Origin: Lentibacillus jeotgali
GTDB lineage: Bacteria; Bacillota; Bacilli; Bacillales; Amphibacillaceae
Length of the DNA: 64,000 nucleotides
Direction of reading: 5' to 3'
NCBI RefSeq assembly: GCF_000224785.1
Contig: NZ_AGAV01000013.1
Coordinates: 62,001-126,000 of the forward strand
The notes under the pieces are model-generated. The model saw only the letters and a program-made list of their open reading frames with translations, searched no databases and was not told the origin of the DNA. Position numbers and translations under genes: made by a program. Each line of letters begins with the position of its first letter. The stretch's first letter is position 1. This document shows positions 25,783 through 34,113 of the stretch, in pieces.

Positions 25783-26373
25783 ATGCGTTATCCAAATGGT
25801 CAAAAAAACAAACATGTCCAACGAGTATCTGGTGCAGCCCGCACAATGGGGTTCAGCAACCGCGGGATGACGCTGGAAGAAGATATCAATGCCACGAATG
25901 ACTTTTATCGGAATACCGATAAGGCAATTATTCATAAAAAGCCGACACCGGTACAGATTGTAAATGTCCATTACCCAAAAAGAAGTGCCGCTGTCATAAC
26001 CGAGGGATATTTTAAACAGCCCTCCACTACAGACTATAATGGTGTGTACCGCTCAAGATATATTGATTTCGAGGCAAAGGAAACCAAAAATAAAACAAGG
26101 TTTCCGCTGGCAAATATACATGGACATCAGATTGAACATATGAAAGGAGTCATCAGACACGGAGGTATTTGCTTTTTAATTATACGATTTTCCGTCTATA
26201 ATGAAACATATTATATACCTGCAGAAATGTTTTTCCCTTACTGGGATAATCAATTTAACGATGGGAAAAAATCAATTCCCTATGAGACGATACAAAAATC
26301 GGCGTATAGAATTCCATTTCATTATCAGGCAAGGGTTAATTATTTAGCCATCATTGATCAGCTTTATTTTTAG
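25783..26373 (+). CDS. recU: Holliday junction resolvase RecU
   Basis: A 196-residue resolvase that cuts four-way junctions in recombination and chromosome segregation. Start RYPNGQKNKHVQR is typical of the family. The nuclease core includes NRGMTLEEDINATNDFY with the first acidic residue and DFEAKETKNKTRFPL, the E-x-K metal site. RBS GGGAGGAG. ponA follows after 18 bp, the usual recU-ponA operon. Confidence 0.95.
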   Translation: MRYPNGQKNKHVQRVSGAARTMGFSNRGMTLEEDINATNDFYRNTDKAIIHKKPTPVQIVNVHYPKRSAAVITEGYFKQPSTTDYNGVYRSRYIDFEAKETKNKTRFPLANIHGHQIEHMKGVIRHGGICFLIIRFSVYNETYYIPAEMFFPYWDNQFNDGKKSIPYETIQKSAYRIPFHYQARVNYLAIIDQLYF

Positions 26374-26391
26374 ATAGGAGGAAAAAGAGTT

Positions 26392-29325
26392 ATGGCAACA
26401 AACGGCCAATCTCGTACAGCAAGACGAAAACAAAAAAAATCTGCTAAAAAACCGCTTTGGAAAAAAATAATAATGATTACCGGTATTGCTATACTGGCTT
26501 TAGGAATAGGTGTTGGTGCACTGTTTACTTATTATATTGTCACAGCACCGGAAATTGATGCATCAAAATTGGACACGCCATTTCCGTCAAAAATATATGA
26601 TAAAGATGGTGAACTGTTTGCCAACCTGGGGGCCGAGCAGCGAACCAAAGTTGAATACGAGGAACTGCCGCAAGTGCTGATTGATGCTGTTCTTTCAACT
26701 GAGGATGCACGCTTTTTTGAGCATCCCGGTATTGATATATGGCGGATTGGCGGTGCGATAGTTTCCAATGTAACCAATGGTTTCGGTTCTGAGGGCGCCA
26801 GTACGATTACCCAGCAGCTGGTTGAGAAATCTTTCCTGTCACCGGAAAAGAAAATTAGCATCAAGGTTCAGGAAATGTGGCTGGCTTTAAAATTGGAGCG
26901 ACAATATTCTAAAGAGGAAATACTCGAGATGTATTTGAATAAAATTTATTACGGGAACCGGGCATACGGTGTCGGCAAAGCGGCAGAACGTTATTTCGGG
27001 AAAACAGACTTGAGTGAACTGACACTGCCGGAAGCTGCCATTCTTGCCGGTCTGCCGCAGCGTCCATCCGCCTATAATCCATTTGAAAATCCTGAATTAA
27101 CAAAAGACCGGATGAGTACAGTTCTAAGCTTAATGGTTGATAACGGGAAAATATCAGAAAGTGAAGCTGAAGAAGCAAGGCAAGTGGACATCCCTTCCCT
27201 GCTGACTGATGATACACCGAATCCGACGCCATATCAGGCTTTCTTGCAGCAGGTGCGTAAAGAAGTTGAGGAAAAAGTTGACGGTGCCGATATTTATACA
27301 GATGGTTTAGATATTCACACAACAATCGATATTGATGCACAGAAACACGTTGAGTCTTTGCTCGCTGAGGACAGTCCAATCAATTATCCGGCACCGGTCA
27401 CCGGCCCGAAAGGTAACGAACAGAAGATGCAAGCAGGTATGACAGTGCTTGATACGCAAACAGGTGCGATACGTGCGATCGGCGGTGCCCGTGGAGGTTT
27501 GGAAAATGACGGTTTGAATTATGCAACAGACATCAGCCGCCAGCCAGGCTCAACGTTTAAACCGATTATTGGTTATGGACCTGCGATTGAAGAGAATCAA
27601 TGGTCGACGTATCATCAGCTTAATGATGACGGTCCATATGATATCGCTGGAAGTGATAAGCAAATAAATACGTGGGCTAATCAGTACTATGGCTGGGTAT
27701 CCATGCGTTATGCGCTGCAGCAGTCACTGAACGTGCCGGCAGCGAAAACATATGAAGAGATCGGAGGAGAGACTGCCAAACAATTTGCCGAAGGTCTGGG
27801 TATATCATTCGGTGACAATAACATCTTAGTAGGTGATGTACTTGGGGGACATATCGGTACAAATCCGCTTGAACTCTCAGGTGCCTATCGCGCCTTTGCA
27901 AATGGTGGTGTTTATAATGAGCCGTACGCTGTTACAAAAGTGGAGTTTCCGGACAGTGGCAGAACTGTAAATTTAAAGCCGGAATCTGAAGCAGCAATGT
28001 CGGAATCCACTGCATATATGATAAACGACATGCTGCAAACTGCTATTTCAGAGGGGACAGGTACACAGGCAAACGTTCCCGGACTGCCTGATGCCGGAAA
28101 AACTGGAACAACTACAAGAGAAGGTGTTGAGGGTTCTCCGGATTCCTGGTTCAGCGGTTATACTACGAACTACACGATTTCGGTTTGGACCGGTTATAAC
28201 AACAACGACATAGCATTACCGGACACAAAAATTGCGCAGGAATTATATAAGAACACGATGTCGGAACTGTCAGAGGGTGTTGAGACACCAGACTTTTCAA
28301 AACCTGATTCGGTTGTGGAAGTACCGGTCGAAAAAGGGTCAAGACCTGCCAAACTGCCGAGTGAGAATACACCTGAATCAGAAATCGTTACTGAACTGTT
28401 TGTAAAAGGAAATGAACCATCCGAGACTTCGGAACAATTTGACCAGCTTGATCCGGTCAACGGACTGGAGGCAAATTATGATCAGGATTCAGGTTCGATT
28501 CAAGTGGAATGGAGTTATGATTCAGGCGAAGATGTGTCCTTCGAGGTAAGCGCAAGTGTTGATGGCGGTCAAATGCAGGGACTTTCGTCTACTGACGATA
28601 CATCGATGGAAATTTCCAATGTTGAACCTGGCACAACATATGAAATTCAGGTTGTTGCCACGACGGATTCAAATACCAGTGAACCGGTGACAGCCTCTGT
28701 TGAAGTACCAGGAAATGAAGAAGACGAGGAAGAGAACGAAGAAGAGAATGGTGAAGGAAACATTCCGGCAGTCAACGGCCTTAATGCTACCTCAGCCAGT
28801 TCGGCGATAGATGTTTCCTGGCAGTATGATGGGCCGCCTGCTCAATTTGAAGTGGCTGTTTCTCAAGGCGGCAGCCAGCTCCAGACACAAACGGTTAATT
28901 CAGCGGGAATCGTCATTGAAGGTGATGGTGTTCAACCAGGTCAAACCTATTCGATAGCTGTTACACCTGTAGGTCAAAATGGTGCCAACCAGGGTGTTAG
29001 AGGAGAACAATCGACGACAGAAGTGACGATCCCTGAGACAGATGATTCCGGCGGTAATGGAAATGGCGGTAATAACGAAGGAAATGGCAATAACGGCACT
29101 GGTAGTGGAAATGGTCCAGGTAATGGTAACAATAACGGCGGCAATGAAAATGGAGAAGAAACCGAGGGCGACACTGAAGCTGAAGAAAGTAACGGTGACG
29201 GTAGCAGTAACGACACTGAAAATGAACAAGGTAACAGCGAGGGTAATGGCAACGGCAGTGGTAGCGAAGAAAATGGCGATAATGACCAAGGTGCCGAAGA
29301 AGAAGATAGTGAAAACGCAAGTTAA
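26392..29325 (+). CDS. ponA: Penicillin-binding protein 1A/1B, bifunctional
   Basis: The main class A penicillin-binding protein, polymerising and cross-linking peptidoglycan. A basic cytoplasmic tail (residues 1-24) precedes one membrane segment (about 25-50). The GT51 transglycosylase domain (about 65-240) has STEDARFFEHPGID and STITQQLVEK. The transpeptidase has the serine motif STFK at 387-390, SLN at 445-447 and KTGTT at 570. Two fibronectin type III-like domains follow (about 685-780 and 790-885), then an 85-residue tail rich in Gly, Asn and Glu. At 977 residues it is longer than the B. subtilis protein mostly because of this tail. GpsB (22708) is a probable partner. Confidence 0.96.
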   Translation: MATNGQSRTARRKQKKSAKKPLWKKIIMITGIAILALGIGVGALFTYYIVTAPEIDASKLDTPFPSKIYDKDGELFANLGAEQRTKVEYEELPQVLIDAVLSTEDARFFEHPGIDIWRIGGAIVSNVTNGFGSEGASTITQQLVEKSFLSPEKKISIKVQEMWLALKLERQYSKEEILEMYLNKIYYGNRAYGVGKAAERYFGKTDLSELTLPEAAILAGLPQRPSAYNPFENPELTKDRMSTVLSLMVDNGKISESEAEEARQVDIPSLLTDDTPNPTPYQAFLQQVRKEVEEKVDGADIYTDGLDIHTTIDIDAQKHVESLLAEDSPINYPAPVTGPKGNEQKMQAGMTVLDTQTGAIRAIGGARGGLENDGLNYATDISRQPGSTFKPIIGYGPAIEENQWSTYHQLNDDGPYDIAGSDKQINTWANQYYGWVSMRYALQQSLNVPAAKTYEEIGGETAKQFAEGLGISFGDNNILVGDVLGGHIGTNPLELSGAYRAFANGGVYNEPYAVTKVEFPDSGRTVNLKPESEAAMSESTAYMINDMLQTAISEGTGTQANVPGLPDAGKTGTTTREGVEGSPDSWFSGYTTNYTISVWTGYNNNDIALPDTKIAQELYKNTMSELSEGVETPDFSKPDSVVEVPVEKGSRPAKLPSENTPESEIVTELFVKGNEPSETSEQFDQLDPVNGLEANYDQDSGSIQVEWSYDSGEDVSFEVSASVDGGQMQGLSSTDDTSMEISNVEPGTTYEIQVVATTDSNTSEPVTASVEVPGNEEDEEENEEENGEGNIPAVNGLNATSASSAIDVSWQYDGPPAQFEVAVSQGGSQLQTQTVNSAGIVIEGDGVQPGQTYSIAVTPVGQNGANQGVRGEQSTTEVTIPETDDSGGNGNGGNNEGNGNNGTGSGNGPGNGNNNGGNENGEETEGDTEAEESNGDGSSNDTENEQGNSEGNGNGSGSEENGDNDQGAEEEDSENAS

Positions 29326-29336
29326 CAACAACCATT

Positions 29337-29380
29337 AAAAAAGAGACAGCCTCCAAAATTAAAGAGGCTGTCTCTTTTTA
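29337..29380. terminator. Bidirectional terminator between ponA and nth
   Basis: A 16-bp stem, AAAGAGACAGCCTC with GAGGCTGTCTCTTT, around a ten-base loop with A- and T-runs on both sides. Confidence 0.92.
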
Positions 29381-30043
29381 CTTTCCTTCTGCCGCAGCTG
29401 CTTTTCTCATCCGCTTTTGCCCTTCCCGGCATAGATCAAGCAACGGGCATTCCGGACACTGCGGGTTTCTGGCCTTGCAATGATACCTTCCAAAGAAAAT
29501 CATCCGATGATGCGTATCGGCCCATTCGTCTTTGGGGACTTTTTTCATCAAAGTCTGTTCGACTTCCAAAACGGAATCTTTCCAGCGGCAAATTGCCAGC
29601 CGTTTGGCAACACGTTCGACATGAGTATCAACGGCAATCGCCGGCTCTCTGAATGCGACTGATGCTACCACATTGGCGGTTTTTCGCCCTACTCCGGCAA
29701 GCTTCATCAATTCCTGTTTCGTTCTTGGCACTTCTCCGTCATAATCATCAATCAGCATTTGACATAGCTTTCGAATATTTTTTGCTTTGTTCCGATAAAG
29801 GCCGATTGATCTAATGTCCTGTTGCAGTTCTTCAAGCGGTACCGACAGAAAATCTTCGGGTGTCTTATATTTTTTGAATAATGTGGCTGTAACTTTATTG
29901 ACTAAGGTATCTGTACACTGAGCTGATAATAAAACAGCAACAACGAGTTCAAAAGGATTGTCATGGTTCAGTTCACACTTTGCTTCAGGATACATTTCCT
30001 TCATGATATCAAGACAATGCTGAACCTGTGTTTTGTTAAGCAT
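29378..30043 (-). CDS. nth: Endonuclease III
   Basis: Base excision repair glycosylase/AP lyase for oxidised pyrimidines. The 221-residue protein has the helix-hairpin-helix LAGVGRKTANVVASVAF with the catalytic Lys and the Asp in AVDTHVERVAKRL. The [4Fe-4S] site is the cysteine set CKARNPQCPECPLLDLC. It follows dnaD by 3 bp. The gene ypoC, which lies between ponA and nth in B. subtilis, is absent. Confidence 0.97.
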   Translation of the reverse strand: MLNKTQVQHCLDIMKEMYPEAKCELNHDNPFELVVAVLLSAQCTDTLVNKVTATLFKKYKTPEDFLSVPLEELQQDIRSIGLYRNKAKNIRKLCQMLIDDYDGEVPRTKQELMKLAGVGRKTANVVASVAFREPAIAVDTHVERVAKRLAICRWKDSVLEVEQTLMKKVPKDEWADTHHRMIFFGRYHCKARNPQCPECPLLDLCREGQKRMRKAAAAEGK

Positions 30044-30046
30044 CCG

Positions 30047-30727
30047 TTATTCCTCCTCCAGCCAGTTATAATAAATGGATGTGTCCCGTTTTTTAGGAGC
30101 TGGCTCCTTTTTTACTGCCTGATGTTCATGGAAAGCTTTACTGGCATCGCGCGCTTGTTCAACCGTTTGAATTCCTTTCTTTTGCCATTCGCGGAGAATC
30201 CGGTCAATATATTTAAAATTAAGCTTTCCCATGAGAACAGATTCCCTTAAAGCTGCTTTTATGAGCGATGGTACAAGTTTATCCTCATCCAACCATGTAT
30301 TGATCATCTCAATTTCAAATGGCGAAAGCGGTCTGCCGAATTCCTGTTCAAACAATATAAAAATTGTCCCGTCATTTTCCGTCTGAATCTCCTCTGTGTC
30401 TTCCGTAAAAAGCTTTTTCCAAAGTGGATTAAGACTGTACGCCTCAGTAATCTGGTTTGCTTCATTTTTTAATTGTTCGATGGATAAAAAATTCCGCTGG
30501 ATAAGGCTGCGTAAAATATTGGCACATTCTTTCTCACTGATGGTCAGCTGACTGGCAAGGTCATTTGGCGTCGGAAAATCATTCTTTTCCTGCAAAAAGC
30601 GAAGCAGCTGCAAAATGACCATTACTTCTTGTTCATTAAGCCCCAATGCTTTGTATTTATCAAGTAATTGAACAGGCACTTGCACCTGATTTAATAAAAT
30701 ATCTTGAAATGAAATGAATCGTGTCAT
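30047..30727 (-). CDS. dnaD: Replication initiation protein DnaD
   Basis: A 226-residue primosome protein that remodels DNA with DnaB and DnaI at origins and restart sites. The N-terminal winged-helix domain spans about 1-95 (PTPNDLASQLTISEKECANI). The DnaB/DnaD C-terminal domain starts near 125 with FEQEFGRPLSPFEIEMI and contains the signature YIDRILREWQKKGI. It overlaps neither neighbour; asnS is upstream, nth downstream, as in B. subtilis. Confidence 0.96.
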   Translation of the reverse strand: MTRFISFQDILLNQVQVPVQLLDKYKALGLNEQEVMVILQLLRFLQEKNDFPTPNDLASQLTISEKECANILRSLIQRNFLSIEQLKNEANQITEAYSLNPLWKKLFTEDTEEIQTENDGTIFILFEQEFGRPLSPFEIEMINTWLDEDKLVPSLIKAALRESVLMGKLNFKYIDRILREWQKKGIQTVEQARDASKAFHEHQAVKKEPAPKKRDTSIYYNWLEEE

Positions 30728-30782
30728 AAATGAATACCTGCCTTATTTCTATTTATAGCATGTTTCAGTCTGAAGAGATGTT

Positions 30783-30815
30783 AAAATCCCTTGCTTTTGA
30801 TTGGCAAGGGATCAT
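30783..30815 (-). terminator. Possible terminator after asnS
   Basis: ATCCCTTGC pairs with GCAAGGGAT; on the minus strand only TTTTAA follows, so it may be a partial terminator leaving some read-through into dnaD. Confidence 0.55.
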
Positions 30816-30833
30816 GACTAAAAACAATTCAAA

Positions 30834-32126
30834 TTATGGATATAAACGATTCAGCAGTCTTGGGAATGGGATCGTTTCGCGAACGTGGTCCACTCCGGCT
30901 ATCCAGGCAACCGTCCGTTCAAGACCTAATCCAAAACCGGAATGCGGTACACTGCCATATTGACGCAATTCAAGATACCATTTATAGGCAGGACCAGTGA
31001 GATTGTGCTCTTCATAACGCTGTTCCATAAGTTTGAAATCATCAATACGCTGCGAACCGCCGATAACCTCTCCGTAGCCTTCCGGTGCAATAAGATCTGC
31101 ACACAAAACAACTTCAGACCGTTCAGGATCAGGCTTCATATAAAAGGATTTAATATCAGCCGGATAATTTGTAATGAAAACTGGTTTTTCAAAGCTCTCG
31201 GCAATTGCTGTCTCATGTGGTGCACCGAAATCTTCTCCCCACTCAATATCGGTAAACCCTTTATCTTTTAACAATTTAATGGCACCATCGTAGCTGATTC
31301 TAGGAAATGGCGCTTTGATTTTCTCCAGTTTTGATGTATCCCTTCCAAGTGTATTGAGTTCAAGCTGGCAATTTTCCAAAACTGACTGAACGACAAAACT
31401 GACATACTGCTCCTGTATTTCCAGACTTTCTTCATGATCAACGAAAGCCATTTCAGGTTCAATCATCCAAAATTCAATCAGATGTCTGCGCGTCTTTGAC
31501 TTCTCTGCCCGGAATGTCGGACCAAATGAAAACACTTTACCAAGAGCCATTGCAGCAGCTTCCATATATAATTGTCCGCTTTGGGACAGATAAGCTTCTT
31601 CATCAAAGTACTGTGTATGGAAGAGTTCGGTTGTGCCCTCTGCAGAAGATCCTGTTAAAATCGGCGGATCAACTTTCACATACCCCTGATCATTAAAAAA
31701 TTGGTAAGTTGCTCGGATAATTTCATTTCTTACTTTCATAATGGCATGCTGACGGCTTGACCGAAGCCATAAATGACGATGATCCATCAGGAACTCAGTG
31801 CCATGTTCTTTCGGTGTAATTGGATAATCAACGGCTTCTTGGATAAGCTTAATGTCTTTTACCTGCATTTCATAACCAAAGGGTGATCTCGTGTCCTCAA
31901 CAATTTTTCCTGAAATGTACATCGATGATTCCTGGGTCATATTTTTTGCAAGCTGAAATACTTCCTCTGTCACATCATTTTTGGCCACAACACCCTGAAT
32001 AAAGCCGGTGCCGTCTCTTAATTGCAAAAAGGCGATTTTACCGCTTGACCTTTTATTAGCAAGCCATACACCAATTGTCACGTCTTGATCTTCATATGCT
32101 GGTACTTGAGAAATTGTTGTTTTCAA
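30834..32126 (-). CDS. asnS: Asparaginyl-tRNA synthetase
   Basis: Class IIb aminoacyl-tRNA synthetase of 430 residues. An OB-fold anticodon domain lies at about 1-100 ([20 protein letters not shown]). The class II motifs are visible: motif 1 around [17 protein letters not shown], motif 2 in [15 protein letters not shown] and motif 3 [15 protein letters not shown]. It is 16 bp after aspB, which is upstream in the same operon. No T-box is seen in that short gap. Confidence 0.97.
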   Translation of the reverse strand: MKTTISQVPAYEDQDVTIGVWLANKRSSGKIAFLQLRDGTGFIQGVVAKNDVTEEVFQLAKNMTQESSMYISGKIVEDTRSPFGYEMQVKDIKLIQEAVDYPITPKEHGTEFLMDHRHLWLRSSRQHAIMKVRNEIIRATYQFFNDQGYVKVDPPILTGSSAEGTTELFHTQYFDEEAYLSQSGQLYMEAAAMALGKVFSFGPTFRAEKSKTRRHLIEFWMIEPEMAFVDHEESLEIQEQYVSFVVQSVLENCQLELNTLGRDTSKLEKIKAPFPRISYDGAIKLLKDKGFTDIEWGEDFGAPHETAIAESFEKPVFITNYPADIKSFYMKPDPERSEVVLCADLIAPEGYGEVIGGSQRIDDFKLMEQRYEEHNLTGPAYKWYLELRQYGSVPHSGFGLGLERTVAWIAGVDHVRETIPFPRLLNRLYP

Positions 32127-32142
32127 AATATACCCTCCAAAG

Positions 32143-33327
32143 CTATGATTGATGATTTAGTATGAATCGCTTGATTCGTGTTGCGGCTTCTTTTAGTGAA
32201 TCGGCTGATACAGCATAAGATAAACGGACATTTTCCGGTGAGCCAAACCCTGATCCTGGCACTAAGGCAACCTTTTCTTCCTCCAACAACGCCTTAACCC
32301 AGTCATCAACAGTATCAAAGCCATTCTGACTGACGGCTTCCCGTACATTCGGGAAGACATAAAAGGCACCTTTAGGTTTGACACAAGAAATTCCTGGTAT
32401 GTCTGTTAACAAATCGTACAATAATTCAAGCCGCTCACTGAATATTTCCCGCATCTCAGCATTGGGGTCTTCATCTGTATTATAGGCCGCTAACGCTGCA
32501 TACTGGGCAATAGACGTCGGATTGGATGTTGAATGAGACGCAAGGTTGGTCATGGGCTTAATAATGTCAGCCGGTCCCGCGGCATACCCAATTCGCCACC
32601 CCGTCATTGAATGCGATTTGGATACACCGTTAATAATGACAGTATGATCTTTCAGTTGACTCGAGATTTCAGCCATCGATACGTGGTTGTCACTCGTATA
32701 AATCAATTTCTCATAAATTTCATCGGACACGATTAAAATATTATGCTTCAGACAAATTTCGCCAAGCTGCTGCAGTTCTTCCTGATTATACATCATACCA
32801 GTCGGGTTGCTTGGTGAATTGATAATGACAGCTTTTGTTTTCGGTGTGATGGCAGCTTCAAGCTGTTCCGGCGTTATTTTGAACGCATTTTTTTCCTCTG
32901 CATTAATGAAAACAGGTTTTCCTTCAGCCAGTTTGATCTGCTCTGGATAGCTGACCCAATACGGAGCAGGTACAATTACCTCATCAGTTTTATTTAACAG
33001 AACCTGGAAGAGTGTATATAGGGCGTGTTTGGCACCTGTTGTAACGATGATTTCCTCAGTTGTGTAAGTGAGTCCGTTATCACGGCGAAATTTATTTGCA
33101 ATTGCCTGCTTTAACTCCGTAATGCCGCCGGCCGGCGTATATTTGGTAAAGCCATTCTGCATCGCTTCCCCGGCTGCTTTTAGTATATACTCTGGTGTAT
33201 TAAAGTCAGGTTCCCCTGCTCCAAGCCCGATGACATCATATCCTTGAGATTTTAATTCTTTCGCTTTTGCAGTAATCGCCAATGTCGATGAGGGCGTTAA
33301 TGTTTTCACTCGATTTGCCAGTTCCAT
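32143..33327 (-). CDS. aspB: Aspartate aminotransferase AspB
   Basis: PLP enzyme that makes aspartate from oxaloacetate. From the ATG chosen at 33327 it is 394 residues, the size of B. subtilis AspB. Visible are [19 protein letters not shown] for the substrate Asn, and the PLP lysine motif [13 protein letters not shown]. The ATG seven codons earlier is rejected as AAGGTG fits the later one. It follows ypmB by 13 bp and precedes asnS, which uses the aspartate-derived asparagine. Confidence 0.95.
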   Translation of the reverse strand: MELANRVKTLTPSSTLAITAKAKELKSQGYDVIGLGAGEPDFNTPEYILKAAGEAMQNGFTKYTPAGGITELKQAIANKFRRDNGLTYTTEEIIVTTGAKHALYTLFQVLLNKTDEVIVPAPYWVSYPEQIKLAEGKPVFINAEEKNAFKITPEQLEAAITPKTKAVIINSPSNPTGMMYNQEELQQLGEICLKHNILIVSDEIYEKLIYTSDNHVSMAEISSQLKDHTVIINGVSKSHSMTGWRIGYAAGPADIIKPMTNLASHSTSNPTSIAQYAALAAYNTDEDPNAEMREIFSERLELLYDLLTDIPGISCVKPKGAFYVFPNVREAVSQNGFDTVDDWVKALLEEEKVALVPGSGFGSPENVRLSYAVSADSLKEAATRIKRFILNHQS

Positions 33328-33340
33328 ATTCATCACCTTC

Positions 33341-33883
33341 CTAATCAAATATCTGGTTGAACCGGATCACGTCAATCGTTGATCCATCTTGAAAAGATAA
33401 GTATTCCATCACATACTGATTTTGATTATTCTCATATGTTATTTCCCATGCGGGCTGATTACCATCATTCGAAATGACGGCCGGTTTAATATCAAACAGT
33501 GTACAGGTATTACACTGATTGTACCAATTTTCTTCAATTTTCTTTTCTGCAATGATTTCTGACTGGTTAACGCGTATTATATTGGAAGAATTACCGTCGA
33601 ACGGGTAAAAAACAATGACGTCATCGTTCGCATTCGTTTTGCCATAAACTGTATAATACGCATTTTCACCATGATAGCGCTCAATATTGCTGATTGAATT
33701 TAGTTTGGTTTCCTCGAGTAGCTTCGTTTGAATTTGCTCAAATGCTGCTGTACGATTACCCTCAACAGCCTGATACAAATAAATTCCGAAAGCAAGAAAT
33801 GTAACCGTCAGAAAAATAACAATACCCAACCCCCACTTCAGCCATCGGGGTATCGTCAATTGTAAAAAGCGTTTCTCCCTCAT
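33341..33883 (-). CDS. ypmB: YpmB, DUF5590/PepSY-like protein
   Basis: A 180-residue protein of unknown function with one N-terminal membrane anchor (WLKWGLGIVIFLTVTFLAFG) and an extracytoplasmic region of two tandem PepSY-like halves. The DUF5590 family member ypmB has the same place ahead of aspB in B. subtilis. The CNTC pair near residue 122 is notable. The gene ypmA, which usually precedes it, is missing here. Confidence 0.87.
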   Translation of the reverse strand: MREKRFLQLTIPRWLKWGLGIVIFLTVTFLAFGIYLYQAVEGNRTAAFEQIQTKLLEETKLNSISNIERYHGENAYYTVYGKTNANDDVIVFYPFDGNSSNIIRVNQSEIIAEKKIEENWYNQCNTCTLFDIKPAVISNDGNQPAWEITYENNQNQYVMEYLSFQDGSTIDVIRFNQIFD

Positions 33884-34009
33884 TTATCTCATCCTGTAAT
33901 TATAAAATGCTGCTTATTTTATCATATTTTGCTACTTATATTGCCGATAACTATGCTAACACTATAAGTAACGTTGAAAATAAATTAGCAAATCACATTA
34001 TATAGTATA

Positions 34010-34108
34010 ACAAGCATTGCGGCAAATGTGTTATTTATTTCAACAAATAAATTTCCGGCCCCATACCCTTTGGACACTGATGCATCACCCCATGCATCAG
34101 TATTTTTT
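34010..34108 (+). ncRNA. Possible small RNA between ypmB and dinG (tentative)
   Basis: The gap has plus-strand TTGAAA (33974-33979) and TTATAT (33998-34003) with an 18-bp spacer, and ends in a perfect 10-bp hairpin ACTGATGCAT/ATGCATCAGT (34076-34101) followed by ATTTTTTAT. A second hairpin TTTATTT/AAATAAA lies in between. No plus-strand gene is nearby, so the terminator would close only this transcript. Expression is not shown. Confidence 0.4.
34076..34108 (+). terminator. Plus-strand terminator without upstream gene
   Basis: Perfect stem ACTGATGCAT/ATGCATCAGT with loop of six bases, then TATTTTTTA on the plus strand. The dinG stop lies at 34114 on the other strand, for which the hairpin lacks a T-run. 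Confidence 0.7.
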
Positions 34109-34113
34109 ATACG

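Noticed and set aside
28900-29338. Several long open frames on both strands over the ponA tail
   Set aside because: They are shadows of the low-complexity Gly/Asn/Glu codons of ponA, have no ribosome sites and give repetitive unlikely proteins.
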